The notes beneath the pieces are model-generated. The model made no database searches and had not been told where the DNA came from. It was given only the letters and a program-made list of their open reading frames with translations. From Draconibacterium mangrovi (GTDB lineage Bacteria; Bacteroidota; Bacteroidia; Bacteroidales; Prolixibacteraceae): a DNA stretch of 64,000 nt. The position numbers were made by a program, and so were the translations under genes. The stretch covers positions 529,347-593,346 of the forward strand of contig NZ_JAAAGB010000002.1 of NCBI RefSeq assembly GCF_010586825.1, written 5' to 3'. This document shows positions 17,431 through 26,105 of this stretch, in pieces. Numbering within the stretch: the first letter of the stretch is position 1; each line of letters begins with the position of its first letter.

Positions 17431-18162
17431 TTATTGAATTTGAGCCGCTGCCTCTTCGTCTAAAAACCAGGTTAATGTACCGTTGGTTGGCGAAATGTAA
17501 TAGGCCGGTAACAATTGGGCAGCATCGTTATCATTCATAATTTCTGCAACCCGCAATGCTTTATTCGATCCTGTTACCAGGAAAAATATCTGGTTGGCAT
17601 TATTCAGCACATTTCCGGTAATGGTAATACGTTTTTGCCCGGAAAGCGGATGAACGGCAACTGCGCAGCTTTGTTCGTCTTCAAAAAGTTCCAACTGATC
17701 GGGAAAAATTGAAGCCGTGTGTCCGTCGTCGCCAAGCCCCAGAATGATCAGGTCGAAAACCGGATCTTTACCACGTGAATTAAGGCTTTCCTCCATCTCT
17801 TGCGAGTAGCGCAGTGCTTCCTGTTCCGGATCTTCCTCGCCTTTAATACGGTGGATATTTTTTTCGGGAATAGAAATATTTGAAAGCAGGTAATCAACCG
17901 TCATTTTGTAGTTGCTTTGCTCGTCGGTTGGAGGCACACAGCGCTCGTCGCCCCACCACAAATGAATGCGTTCCCAAGGAATTCGGTCGGCGTATTTTTT
18001 ACTTATCTTTTTAAAAAGTCCTTTTGGAGAATTTCCACCAGACAGTGCTATATCAAAGACTTCCTGATTCGAATTTTGTACCATCTTGATCATTGCTTTC
18101 GCGATGGCTTTGTAAACATCTTTCGGTTTCGAATAGATTTTTACTTCAGTAAAGGTTTCCAT
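17431..18162 (-). CDS. pgl: 6-phosphogluconolactonase
   Basis: The 243-residue enzyme hydrolyses 6-phosphogluconolactone to 6-phosphogluconate, the second step of the oxidative pentose phosphate pathway. It belongs to the DevB/SOL group: 'FDIALSGGNSPKGLFKKI' is the sugar-phosphate loop, 'IHLWWGDERCVPPTDEQSN' the family motif, and 'LIILGLGDDGHTASIFP' carries the catalytic His. The gene follows zwf by 44 bp on the same strand and is surely co-transcribed. No gnd is present in the window. Confidence 0.95.
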   Translation of the reverse strand: METFTEVKIYSKPKDVYKAIAKAMIKMVQNSNQEVFDIALSGGNSPKGLFKKISKKYADRIPWERIHLWWGDERCVPPTDEQSNYKMTVDYLLSNISIPEKNIHRIKGEEDPEQEALRYSQEMEESLNSRGKDPVFDLIILGLGDDGHTASIFPDQLELFEDEQSCAVAVHPLSGQKRITITGNVLNNANQIFFLVTGSNKALRVAEIMNDNDAAQLLPAYYISPTNGTLTWFLDEEAAAQIQ

Positions 18163-18206
18163 TTCAGATAGTTTATGCTGTTAGATAATACAATGCAATA
18201 TGCAGA

Positions 18207-19700
18207 TTAAAGTTCACAATACAAGCCGTCGTTATGTAAATTCTTGCAAGGGTAGCGCCAATCTCCGTTAACAATCAGGTTGGCGGATTCTTCCGGTCCC
18301 CAACTTCCGGCCGGATAACCATAAATTGGAATTTCAGGATTGGTTTCCCAGGCGTTAATTATCGGCTGCACAAACTCCCAGGCAGCTTCTACGGCATCGC
18401 CCCGCGAATAAAGAGTTGCGTCGCCTTGCATACAATCCAGCAGAAGGCGTTCGTAGGCTGCCGGAACTTTTTTGTCGGCCAGGTCAGAGTAATGGAAATC
18501 CATGTTTACCGTTTGCACTTTAAATCCGGCTCCAGGTGTTTTCATGCCAAATTTCAGCAGAATTCCTTCGTCGGGCTGAATTCGGATGATCAGCTGGTTG
18601 TTACTGTCGGAAGTGGCATTGCCAAACAAATGATGAGGTACTTTACGGAAGTGGATAACAATTTCAGTTACTCGGGTTGGTAGTTTTTTCCCGGTGCGAA
18701 TATAAAATGGCACACCTGCCCAACGCCAGTTGTCGATAAAGAATTTAAGAGCCACAAATGTTTCGGTGCGTGAAAGCTTGTCCACGCCGGTCTCCTCGCG
18801 GTAACCGGCAACTTTTTTGCCTCCAATGGTTGAGGCGGTATATTGGCCGCGAATAACGTAACGCGACACTTCATTTTCTTTAATCGGTCGTAACGACTGA
18901 AAAACTTTTAGCGTTTCATTTCTGATGGCGTCGGCTTCTACAACAACCGGAGGTTCCATGGCCACAAAACCCGCTACCTGTAACAGGTGATTCTGCAACA
19001 TATCGCGCAAAGCTCCGGAGCTTTCATAATATCCGCCACGGCCTTCCACTCCTAAACTTTCGGCAGATGTAATTTCTACCCGTTCGATATAGCGGCGGTT
19101 CCAAAGCGGCTCAAAAATTCCGTTCGAAAAGCGGGTTACCAACATGTTTTGTACGGTTTCTTTGCCCAGGTAATGATCGATACGGTAGATCTGTTCTTCT
19201 TCGAAATAATTTAGTAGCTGTTTGTTTAGCGTTTTTGCCGATTTTAAATCTGTTCCAAATGGTTTTTCAACTATCAGTCGCCTAAAATTATTCTCCGATT
19301 TTGAAAGACCATTCTGGCAAAGCATTTTCGGAATTACCGGGTACAACGATGGGGGAGTTGATAAATAGAACACATAATTCTGCTCAATCTCCAGCGAGCC
19401 GGAAATTTCATCGAGTCGCTCTTTTAACGGGATAAAATCGTCAGCTTCGTTATTCTGAACAGCTTGATAAAACAATAGCTTTTTAAATTCTTCGCGTTTT
19501 TCATCGTTGGGAATAAATTCATCAGCCCGGCTTCTGAATTCATCGTCAGAAAGTGTTGAACGGGAAGCACCCAGCACAGCAAACTTTTTAGGTAATAGGT
19601 TTTGTTTGTAAAGTTCGAATAGTGCAGGTATTAATTTACGTTTGGTGAGGTCGCCCGATGCCCCGAATATGATGAGAATTTGATCTTCTACTTTCTTCAT
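18207..19700 (-). CDS. zwf: Glucose-6-phosphate 1-dehydrogenase
   Basis: The 497-residue protein oxidises glucose-6-phosphate with NAD(P)+ to 6-phosphogluconolactone. The N-terminal Rossmann motif is 'LIIFGASGDLTKRKLIPALF', and the active-site signature is 'YRIDHYLGKETVQN' with the substrate-binding His and Lys. The alpha+beta domain covers the rest, ending with 'PAGSWGPEESANLI'. Length is normal for the family. It is the promoter-proximal partner of pgl; together they give NADPH and 6-phosphogluconate. It starts 9 bp after the phosphopantetheinyl transferase stop, so the minus-strand transcript may continue from that gene. Confidence 0.96.
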   Translation of the reverse strand: MKKVEDQILIIFGASGDLTKRKLIPALFELYKQNLLPKKFAVLGASRSTLSDDEFRSRADEFIPNDEKREEFKKLLFYQAVQNNEADDFIPLKERLDEISGSLEIEQNYVFYLSTPPSLYPVIPKMLCQNGLSKSENNFRRLIVEKPFGTDLKSAKTLNKQLLNYFEEEQIYRIDHYLGKETVQNMLVTRFSNGIFEPLWNRRYIERVEITSAESLGVEGRGGYYESSGALRDMLQNHLLQVAGFVAMEPPVVVEADAIRNETLKVFQSLRPIKENEVSRYVIRGQYTASTIGGKKVAGYREETGVDKLSRTETFVALKFFIDNWRWAGVPFYIRTGKKLPTRVTEIVIHFRKVPHHLFGNATSDSNNQLIIRIQPDEGILLKFGMKTPGAGFKVQTVNMDFHYSDLADKKVPAAYERLLLDCMQGDATLYSRGDAVEAAWEFVQPIINAWETNPEIPIYGYPAGSWGPEESANLIVNGDWRYPCKNLHNDGLYCEL

Positions 19701-19709
19701 GGTTAAATT

Positions 19710-20345
19710 TTAGTGTTGAACGCAATAAACCAGAATATTGTTTTTGATAATGCGAAAAAATATATCGTAACCAACTTCCTTATCAGGATGCTCTAAAGCT
19801 CCGGAAAAATTAGATTGTGTATTGTAATCGAACGGAGTAATTGCAATTTGCTCGTTAAACTGAACTCCCTGTATTCCACAGCATTTAAAAATAGCTTCTT
19901 TTGCTGCCCAAAACAATATTTTTACGAATTGCGGATCCTTGCTACTTTCAATAAATTCTATTTCAGCGGGGCTCGCGAAACGGGTAACTACTTTATCGAT
20001 ATTTCGATGCAATTGCTCAATGTCGATTCCAATATTTTTTTCGGATAAAATAATTGCCGCCAGGTCAGCAGAGTGTGTGATGCTAATGTTTAAATCGGAA
20101 TTTATTAATGAGGGTTTGCCAAATTCATCGCGGTAAATAATTGGGGTATTTTCGGGTATCAGATTCTGAAGAAGCTGACGTGTAGCAAGAAATTCTTTTC
20201 TGCGCTTTTCGGCTTTATAAGTTGCCAAACGCGCAGTATCATCGGAATTTAATATACATGATTTTAATAAATCAGCAACTGTTTCTTTCAGCTCCCATAC
20301 ACCGATTGTGCCGTTTTGGTTGGCTATTTTTTCAATTAGCGGCAT
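19710..20345 (-). CDS. 4'-phosphopantetheinyl transferase superfamily protein
   Basis: The 211-residue product has the Sfp/AcpT-type signatures: 'FGKPSLINSDLNISITHSAD' (substrate side), 'NIGIDIEQLHRNIDKV' with the Mg-binding Asp and Glu, and 'FWAAKEAIFKCCG' (the W-x-x-KEA motif). It would move phosphopantetheine from CoA to a serine of an acyl or peptidyl carrier protein. Its start overlaps the gldD stop by one base, and zwf follows 9 bp later, so it is in a mixed operon. No carrier protein is encoded nearby; the target is probably encoded elsewhere. Confidence 0.88.
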   Translation of the reverse strand: MPLIEKIANQNGTIGVWELKETVADLLKSCILNSDDTARLATYKAEKRRKEFLATRQLLQNLIPENTPIIYRDEFGKPSLINSDLNISITHSADLAAIILSEKNIGIDIEQLHRNIDKVVTRFASPAEIEFIESSKDPQFVKILFWAAKEAIFKCCGIQGVQFNEQIAITPFDYNTQSNFSGALEHPDKEVGYDIFFRIIKNNILVYCVQH

Positions 20346-20926
20346 TATTTCCAGCTTGTGGTTTCAATCATATGAATCACGTCGGGTTCGATAAAGTTGA
20401 TTACCGGATTCAGCGAATCAATGTCGGGAACTTCGCGAATGTAGAATGCGCCGCGTAAAAAGTGCCGGGCGCTGTCGGTTAAAAAAAACTGCATGGGCGA
20501 CGCAGCATTTCCTTCAATGGAATAAATGGTTCCGTAAACTTTTTTAGCAGGATTCATAAATAAACGCTCGTCAATCGCGTCGGCTTTTATCGAATGTTTG
20601 TAAGCCAGCGTGCGCGTCTCTTCCATTAACTCAGCCAAAAGTTTGTAGTCGTCTTCTTGGCTGTTCAGGTCGTAATACGAAATGTGTATTTCCACTTTAT
20701 TTTCGGGCACTGCCACATTTATCCAGTAAGGTTCGTTGCGGTTTCTGGAGTCTTTTTCTATCCTTGCATATTCCGGTATTTCAAAATCGTACGGAAATGA
20801 ACGATTGAGTGCCGTGTAGCTTTTTTCAGGAAAATCGATGCGGTAGTAACCTCGCGGTTTGGGTGTGTAATCTTCTTTACAACCCACTAAAAACAACAAT
20901 AATAATAGTGTATATGCGAATCTCAT
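20345..20926 (-). CDS. gldD: Gliding motility lipoprotein GldD
   Basis: The 193-residue product has a lipoprotein signal (MRFAYTLLLLLFLVGC, Cys16) and the GldD body: 'YTPKPRGYYRIDFPEKSY' close after the lipid site, 'HISYYDLNSQEDDYKLLAEL', 'VYGTIYSIEGNAASPMQFFL' and 'HFLRGAFYIREVPDIDSLNP' (here given as separate pieces). GldD is required for gliding in Flavobacterium johnsoniae and is associated with type IX secretion, although many non-gliding Bacteroidota keep it. The gldE gene just upstream (24 bp) is its usual partner. Confidence 0.92.
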   Translation of the reverse strand: MRFAYTLLLLLFLVGCKEDYTPKPRGYYRIDFPEKSYTALNRSFPYDFEIPEYARIEKDSRNRNEPYWINVAVPENKVEIHISYYDLNSQEDDYKLLAELMEETRTLAYKHSIKADAIDERLFMNPAKKVYGTIYSIEGNAASPMQFFLTDSARHFLRGAFYIREVPDIDSLNPVINFIEPDVIHMIETTSWK

Positions 20927-20950
20927 TTCCCAAAAATTTAGTCACATTTA

Positions 20951-22273
20951 CTACTTATTAATAACTACCTTGATTTGTTTAATCCGGCGGTTATCAACCT
21001 CTTCGATAGTAAATGTGAATGTTTTGCATTTTACCTGTTCTTTTAACGAAGGTATCTCACCTTTTATTTCAAGAATAAGGCCGGCGAGCGTATCAGCATC
21101 ACCTTTTACTTCGTTAAAAATGGTATCGTCGCAATTTACAGCCCGGTAAAAATCACCAAGTAAAATCTTAGCGTCGAACAAGTAAGAGTTTTCCGATAGT
21201 TGGGTAAAGAAACTTTCTTCATCATCAAACTCATCGGTAATATCGCCAACAATTTCCTCCAGAATATCTTCCAGCGAAACGATGCCGGAAGTTCCTCCGT
21301 ACTCATCAACTACAATGGCAATGTGTACTTTGGTTTTCTGAAATTCTTCCAAAAGCGAACTGATCTTTTTGGTGTCGGGCACATAAAACGGTGGCCGGAT
21401 CAAAGTCTGCCATTTAAACGTTTTGTTTTTATGGCTGTGCTGAAGTATGTCTTTAATGTATAACAGACCGCTGATTTCGTCGAACGAATCGATGTAAACC
21501 GGAATTCGCGAGTAGCCCGAATCGTTTATAATCTCAAGAACCTCCTCAAAATTCGCTTTAATATCGATGGAAACCACATCAACACGCGGAGTCATAATTT
21601 CTTCCACGCTTTTGTTGCCGAATTTTACAATTCCCTCCAGTATATCTTTTTCGTCCGAGAGTTCATGGTCGGATGTCAACTCAAGCGCCTGCGAAATATC
21701 ATCCATCGAGATATTCTTTTTGTGTTTTAGCAGGCGGCGGTTAACAAATCCGGTTGAGTGGATCAAAATCGCATTTATCGGGCGGAATAACTTTTCGAGT
21801 GTTTGTAGTGGCAATGCCATAAACAGGGCAAAGCGCAAAGCAAAATGCGTTGCATAAACTTTCGGAAAGATCTCGCCAAAAAGCAAGAGGAAAAAGGTAA
21901 TAAGTACCACCTGGAAGATGAACTGCAATGTTGGTGCATTCACAAACGATACTAATTCGTTTGAAATAAAGGCTGTTAATATTACAATGCCAATGTTTAC
22001 AAAGTTGTTGGTTACCAGTATGGTAGCCAGAAGTTTTTCCGGGCTTTCGAGGTTGTGCAATACTCGCTCGTTGTTTTTGCCTTTGTGCCTCAGCTTATGT
22101 TTTTCGCTGGCCGACAATGAAAAGTAAGCCACCTCGGATCCACTTATCAGTGCCGAAGTCAATAGTAAAAACAATACGATAATAATTGAAACTATTATTC
22201 CGGGACTGATAGGGTGTAGTTGAATTTGCCAGGAGCCGATAGCGGCTAAGCTTAAAAGCGGTTCTGTTTCCAA
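20951..22273 (-). CDS. gldE: GldE-type CNNM/CBS transporter-like protein
   Basis: The 440-residue protein has three to four N-terminal TM helices (about residues 25-170; DUF21/CNNM), a pair of CBS domains at about 205-335 ('IMTPRVDVVSIDIKANFEEV' and 'VHIAIVVDEYGGTSGIVSLE') and a C-terminal CorC/HlyC domain at about 350-440. These proteins are hemolysin-C-like and probably move or sense Mg2+ or other cations. The gldD-gldE linkage supports the GldE name. No ATG is available near the start: the frame opens with TTG, just 15 bp after the ssb stop. Confidence 0.9.
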   Translation of the reverse strand: METEPLLSLAAIGSWQIQLHPISPGIIVSIIIVLFLLLTSALISGSEVAYFSLSASEKHKLRHKGKNNERVLHNLESPEKLLATILVTNNFVNIGIVILTAFISNELVSFVNAPTLQFIFQVVLITFFLLLFGEIFPKVYATHFALRFALFMALPLQTLEKLFRPINAILIHSTGFVNRRLLKHKKNISMDDISQALELTSDHELSDEKDILEGIVKFGNKSVEEIMTPRVDVVSIDIKANFEEVLEIINDSGYSRIPVYIDSFDEISGLLYIKDILQHSHKNKTFKWQTLIRPPFYVPDTKKISSLLEEFQKTKVHIAIVVDEYGGTSGIVSLEDILEEIVGDITDEFDDEESFFTQLSENSYLFDAKILLGDFYRAVNCDDTIFNEVKGDADTLAGLILEIKGEIPSLKEQVKCKTFTFTIEEVDNRRIKQIKVVINK

Positions 22274-22288
22274 ATTTAAATGTTTTGG

Positions 22289-22738
22289 TTAGAATGGAAG
22301 ATCCTCGTCTCCCTCCGGTTCTTCAATGTCGGGTTGCGATACCTGAGGAGTGGATGCGGCACCGGAGTTCTGCATTGCTCCGCCATGTTCTGGCGAACCC
22401 ATGTTATCAGCGCGGTTGCCAAGCATAGTCATCTGGTCGCCATAAATTTCAGTCACGTAACGTTTGTTACCGTCTTTGTCGTCGTACGAGCGGGTTCTTA
22501 TTCGTCCCTCGATATACAATTGGCGGCCTTTGGTAACATATTTTTCAGCCACTTCGGCTAATCCTCTCCACAATACAATATTGTGCCACTCGGTTGTGGT
22601 AACACGCTCACCGCTTTTCGAGTTATAACTTTCTGATGTTGCCAATGGAAAATTAGCTACTGCAACACCCGAATCAAGGTGACGTACTTCAGGATCTTTA
22701 CCAACGTTTCCGATAAGAATTACTTTATTTACTGACAT
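22289..22738 (-). CDS. ssb: Single-stranded DNA-binding protein
   Basis: The 149-residue product has an N-terminal OB fold (residues 1-110: 'NKVILIGNVGKDPEVRHLDS', 'TTEWHNIVLWRGLAEVAEKY', 'GRQLYIEGRIRTRSYDDKDG'), a flexible linker rich in Gly, Ser and Gln, and the acidic tip 'PEGDEDLPF' that recruits repair and replication proteins. The overall length is short but typical of Bacteroidota SSB. It sits between mutY and gldE, an order kept in many Bacteroidota (from general knowledge). Confidence 0.96.
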   Translation of the reverse strand: MSVNKVILIGNVGKDPEVRHLDSGVAVANFPLATSESYNSKSGERVTTTEWHNIVLWRGLAEVAEKYVTKGRQLYIEGRIRTRSYDDKDGNKRYVTEIYGDQMTMLGNRADNMGSPEHGGAMQNSGAASTPQVSQPDIEEPEGDEDLPF

Positions 22739-22806
22739 AATCTAAAATTTATATGGTTAACATTTTCAGGTTGTTACTACGCTGCAATTATAAACCGGTT
22801 TTTTAA

Positions 22807-23856
22807 TTATAATCCCAATCCGGCCTCATGTAAAAACTGTTCAACCAGTCGGGATACAGCAAATTTAGAAATATCTTTTTTATTTACCCGAATTAGAGGC
22901 AACGGATTATTAAAATTGGCCTGAACTTCAAGATATATCAATTTTGCATGAATAATCTGGTGGCTCAAAACATGCTTTTTTTGCCCACTTATAGTTTTAA
23001 TATTAACCTGCGACAATTTTACCGGGTGATCTGCTTTTAGTAATTCCGAATCAGAAAGTGCTTTTTCGTGCTCGATCAGCGGTAATTGATACAGGTTTTG
23101 CCAGATATCGTTGCCCGATCTTTTATCCAGTAAAATTGAATCGCCCAGATCATATAAATAATAGTAAAAATAGCGGTGACGTTGTTTGGTCTTCTTTTCT
23201 TTTACCGGAAGTTGGCTAACTAAGCCTTTTTTAAACGCAAAACAGGAATCAACAAGCGGGCAGTTTTCGCATTTTGGCGATTTAGGAACACATTGCAAAG
23301 CGCCAAATTCCATCAGCGCCTGGTTGTGCATGCCGGGATCCTGTCCCTGAATCAGCTCTTCGGCCAACTGTTGAAACTCTTTTTTGCCTGCCGATGAGTC
23401 AATCGGAGTAACAATTCCATAATATCGCGACAGTACCCTGTATATATTACCATCAACCGCAGGGTAGGGCAGGTTGAATGCAATGGATGAAATTGCCGCA
23501 GCGGTGTATGGTCCGACTCCTTTTAAGGCTAAAATGCTTTTATAATTGTTGGGGAAAGTTCCGTTGTATTGCGATGCAATAATTTTTGCCGAAGCATGCA
23601 GGTTGCGGGCACGCGAATAGTAACCTAGTCCCTGCCAGAGTTTTAGCACCTCGTCTTCGTGGGCATTGGCCAAATCATTTACCGTAGGATAGTTCTCCAC
23701 AAAACGGTAAAAATAGTTTCTGCCCTGTTCAACGCGTGTTTGCTGAAGTATGATTTCCGAGAGCCAAATCTTGTACGGATTACGGTCTTTTCGCCACGGT
23801 AAATCACGCTTATTTATATTGTACCAATTGTAAATGTTGGTATGAAAATTGTCCAT
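22807..23856 (-). CDS. mutY: A/G-specific adenine DNA glycosylase
   Basis: The 349-residue enzyme removes adenine opposite 8-oxoguanine. Its HhH-GPD domain contains 'WLSEIILQQTRVEQGRNYFY' (catalytic Glu), the HhH motif 'LKGVGPYTAAAISSIAF' and the following catalytic Asp in 'YPAVDGNIYRVLSRYYG'. A [4Fe-4S] loop follows, 'CVPKSPKCENCPLVDSC' (Cys-x6-Cys-x2-Cys-x5-Cys). The C-terminal NUDIX-like domain that recognises 8-oxoG starts near residue 230. It is the first gene of the mutY-ssb-gldE-gldD strand. Confidence 0.96.
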   Translation of the reverse strand: MDNFHTNIYNWYNINKRDLPWRKDRNPYKIWLSEIILQQTRVEQGRNYFYRFVENYPTVNDLANAHEDEVLKLWQGLGYYSRARNLHASAKIIASQYNGTFPNNYKSILALKGVGPYTAAAISSIAFNLPYPAVDGNIYRVLSRYYGIVTPIDSSAGKKEFQQLAEELIQGQDPGMHNQALMEFGALQCVPKSPKCENCPLVDSCFAFKKGLVSQLPVKEKKTKQRHRYFYYYLYDLGDSILLDKRSGNDIWQNLYQLPLIEHEKALSDSELLKADHPVKLSQVNIKTISGQKKHVLSHQIIHAKLIYLEVQANFNNPLPLIRVNKKDISKFAVSRLVEQFLHEAGLGL

Positions 23857-23913
23857 TCTATGCTAACTGGTTAAAAATCTTACAGAAAAACAAAAATAAT
23901 TTATTTGAAATGC

Positions 23914-23943
23914 TTTCCGGTTTTATAATATTTTTTATTTTTG
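23914..23943 (+). promoter_or_regulatory. Promoter candidate for HU and the following mini-gene
   Basis: TTT at 23914-23916, 19 bp, then TATTTTTG at 23936-23943, a full match to the -7 consensus TAnnTTTG. A start about 7 bp later leaves a leader of about 43 nt before the HU ATG. The same strong -7 sequence is seen before rplY. Confidence 0.45.
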
Positions 23944-23993
23944 CATCCTCTAATAAAAACGATTAATATATTGAAAATTAAATATTTTAAGAG

Positions 23994-24281
23994 ATGACTA
24001 AGGCAGATATTGTAAATGAAATTTCGAAAGAAACGGGAATTGAAAAGGTAACTGTTCAGAAAACAGTGGAAGCTTTTATGGAAACTGTAAAAGATTCACT
24101 GGTTGATGGCAAAAATGTTTATTTAAGAGGTTTTGGTAGTTTTGTTGTTAAGAAAAGAGCAGAGAAAACTGCCCGTAATATTTCTAAAAACACAACCATT
24201 ATCATTCCTGCACACAATATTCCTTCGTTTAAACCAGCGAAAACATTTGTATCAGAAGTTAAGAATCAAGTAAAACAATAG
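23994..24281 (+). CDS. HU-family DNA-binding protein
   Basis: The 95-residue product is a HU/IHF-type dimer subunit: 'MTKADIVNEISKETGIEKVT' forms the helical base, 'GKNVYLRGFGSFVVKKRAEK' leads into the beta arm, and the arm tip reads 'IIIPAHNIPSFKPAKTFV' where the intercalating Pro lies. It bends and compacts DNA. The gene is followed 4 bp later by a 30-codon highly basic ORF, then a perfect hairpin, so the two form one short transcript. Confidence 0.95.
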   Translation: MTKADIVNEISKETGIEKVTVQKTVEAFMETVKDSLVDGKNVYLRGFGSFVVKKRAEKTARNISKNTTIIIPAHNIPSFKPAKTFVSEVKNQVKQ

Positions 24282-24285
24282 AGTT

Positions 24286-24378
24286 ATGCCAAGCGGTAAA
24301 AAAAGAAAGAGACACAAGATGGCCACTCATAAGCGCAAAAAAAGATTGCGTAAAAACAGGCACAAAAAGAAAAAATAA
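24286..24378 (+). CDS. AURKAIP1/COX24-type mini ribosomal protein (bS22/mS38-like)
   Basis: A 30-codon ORF starts 4 bp after the HU stop and encodes MPSGKKRKRHKMATHKRKKR plus LRKNRHKKKK, with 19 Lys/Arg. This is the COX24/AURKAIP1 C-terminal pattern (K-R-K-R-H-K-M-x-x-H-K-R-K-K-R-x-R), the family of mitochondrial mS38 and the actinobacterial small-subunit protein bS22. It most likely binds 16S rRNA on the small subunit. The conserved sequence, tight spacing to HU and downstream hairpin show it is a real gene despite its size. Confidence 0.85.
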   Translation: MPSGKKRKRHKMATHKRKKRLRKNRHKKKK

Positions 24379-24412
24379 GATTTTAGTAAACTAATTTCTT
24401 ATAGTTAAAGAT

Positions 24413-24444
24413 TAAACCTAAAGCATTATAATGCTTTAGGTTTA
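24413..24444 (+). terminator. Long perfect hairpin after the HU mini-operon
   Basis: TAAACCTAAAGCAT pairs fully with ATGCTTTAGGTTTA around a TATA loop. It lies 34 bp after the mini-protein stop. The T-run is short (TTTAGTCTGTT), so it may act as terminator, processing site or transcript stabiliser. Confidence 0.6.
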
Positions 24445-24494
24445 GTCTGTTATAACGTTAGTATTAACCAAAAGAATTAGATGATTAAAAGGTT

Positions 24495-26045
24495 GTGAGT
24501 AGCGATTTAATAATTGATGTAACTCCATCCGAAATTGTTATTGCCTTACAGGAAAAGAAGAAGCTTGCAGAACTATCCAGAGAAAGAAGCGGGGCAAAAT
24601 TCGCTGTCGGAGATATATACCTCGGCAAAGTAAAAAAAATTATGCCCAGTTTAAATGCTGCTTTTATCGATGTAGGCTACAGTAAAGATGCTTTTTTACA
24701 TTACCTCGACATGGGGCCACAATTCGCCACGCTGAATAAGTTCCTGCGAATTGCCTCATCACGAAAAAACAAAATTTCTTCAATCTCAAGGATTCATTCC
24801 GAACCCGACATTAATAAAGAAGGTAAAGTAAACGAGTTGCTAAAAGTTGGTCAGAAAATTTTGGTTCAGGTAGCAAAAGAACCAATTAATACAAAAGGCC
24901 CGCGGTTAACATCCGAAATCTCCATTGCAGGGAGGAATTTAGTTTTAATGCCATTTAGCGACAAAATATCAGTGTCGCAAAAAATCAGGTCAACCGAAGA
25001 AAAAAACAGGTTGAAAAAACTGATCCAGAGTATTAAGCCCCGCAAATATGGAGTAATAATCCGCACTGTAGCAGAAGGTAAAAAAGTAGCTGAACTCGAC
25101 AAAGAGCTTCGACGTTTGGTAGAAAAGTGGGAAACCACCTTTCAAAAGTTAGGCAGAGCACAGGCACCATCGCTGATAATTGGCGAGATTGACCGAACAA
25201 CAGCTCTGCTGCGCGATATTTATCATCCCGACTTCAACAGCATTATTGTAAACGACCAATCGGTAGCGACAGAAATTGCCGATTACATAGGTAGCATTCA
25301 GGCCGACAAGAAGAAGATAGTTAAATACTACAAAGGACGTCAGCCAATTTTCGAACACTACGGCATCGATAAACAAATTAAAGCCTCGTTCGGAAAAACC
25401 GTATCATTTAAAGATGGTGCCTATTTAATCGTAGAACACACCGAAGCGTTTCATGTTATTGATGTAAACAGCGGGAATCGCGCAAGAGCCGGCAACGACC
25501 AGGAAAAAAATGCCCTGGAAGTAAACCTGGCTGCCTGCGACGAAATAGCAAGACAATTACGGTTGCGAGACATGGGAGGAATCATTGTAATTGATTTCAT
25601 CGACATGCATGTCGCGGCCAATCGCCAGAAAGTGAACGATCACATGAAGGAGGTTATGGCCGACGACCGGACCAAGCACAACATTCTTCCACTAAGTAAG
25701 TTTTGCCTGATGCAAATTACGAGGCAAAGAGTTCGTCCGGAAGAAAAAGTTGAGACTGCCGAGAGCTGTCCAACTTGTAAAGGAAGTGGAAAAGTTGTGC
25801 CTACTGTGTTATTTGCCGACGATATCGACGGTAAAGTAAACTACGCGCTAAAGGAATTGAACAAGAAGAAACTGAATCTGAAAGTTCATCCTTATACAGC
25901 TGCTTATCTTACAAAAGGCTGGAAAAGCCGCCAAAATAAGTGGTTTTTCAAGTACCTGAAATGGGTAAGCGTTGAAGCTGTAAATTCATATTCCTATCTG
26001 GAATATCATTTTTTTGATGAGAATGAAGAAGAAATTATTTTATAA
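24495..26045 (+). CDS. rng: Ribonuclease G/E family endoribonuclease
   Basis: The 516-residue protein cleaves single-stranded RNA in rRNA processing and mRNA decay. An S1-like domain lies at about residues 35-130 ('GDIYLGKVKKIMPSLNAAFI'), followed by the RNase H-like and DNase I-like regions with catalytic 'VIDVNSGN' and 'GGIIVIDFIDM', and the zinc link 'SCPTCKGSGK' (two Cys) for dimer contact. Length fits RNase G rather than RNase E. The start is GTG at 24495, preceded by AAAAGG; an upstream ATG at 24481 meets a stop after five codons. A strong terminator follows. Confidence 0.94.
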   Translation: MSSDLIIDVTPSEIVIALQEKKKLAELSRERSGAKFAVGDIYLGKVKKIMPSLNAAFIDVGYSKDAFLHYLDMGPQFATLNKFLRIASSRKNKISSISRIHSEPDINKEGKVNELLKVGQKILVQVAKEPINTKGPRLTSEISIAGRNLVLMPFSDKISVSQKIRSTEEKNRLKKLIQSIKPRKYGVIIRTVAEGKKVAELDKELRRLVEKWETTFQKLGRAQAPSLIIGEIDRTTALLRDIYHPDFNSIIVNDQSVATEIADYIGSIQADKKKIVKYYKGRQPIFEHYGIDKQIKASFGKTVSFKDGAYLIVEHTEAFHVIDVNSGNRARAGNDQEKNALEVNLAACDEIARQLRLRDMGGIIVIDFIDMHVAANRQKVNDHMKEVMADDRTKHNILPLSKFCLMQITRQRVRPEEKVETAESCPTCKGSGKVVPTVLFADDIDGKVNYALKELNKKKLNLKVHPYTAAYLTKGWKSRQNKWFFKYLKWVSVEAVNSYSYLEYHFFDENEEEIIL

Positions 26046-26048
26046 AAG

Positions 26049-26082
26049 GAAAGCCGTTCATTATTGAGCGGCTTTTTTTATT
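26049..26082 (+). terminator. Rho-independent terminator of rng
   Basis: AGCCG and CGGCT arms with an inner TTCA...TGAG pair, then seven T. It begins about 5 bp after the rng stop and lies before the LuxR-type gene start at 26106. Confidence 0.85.
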
Positions 26083-26105
26083 TTCGCAGTAAGCAAAGTA
26101 ATTCG

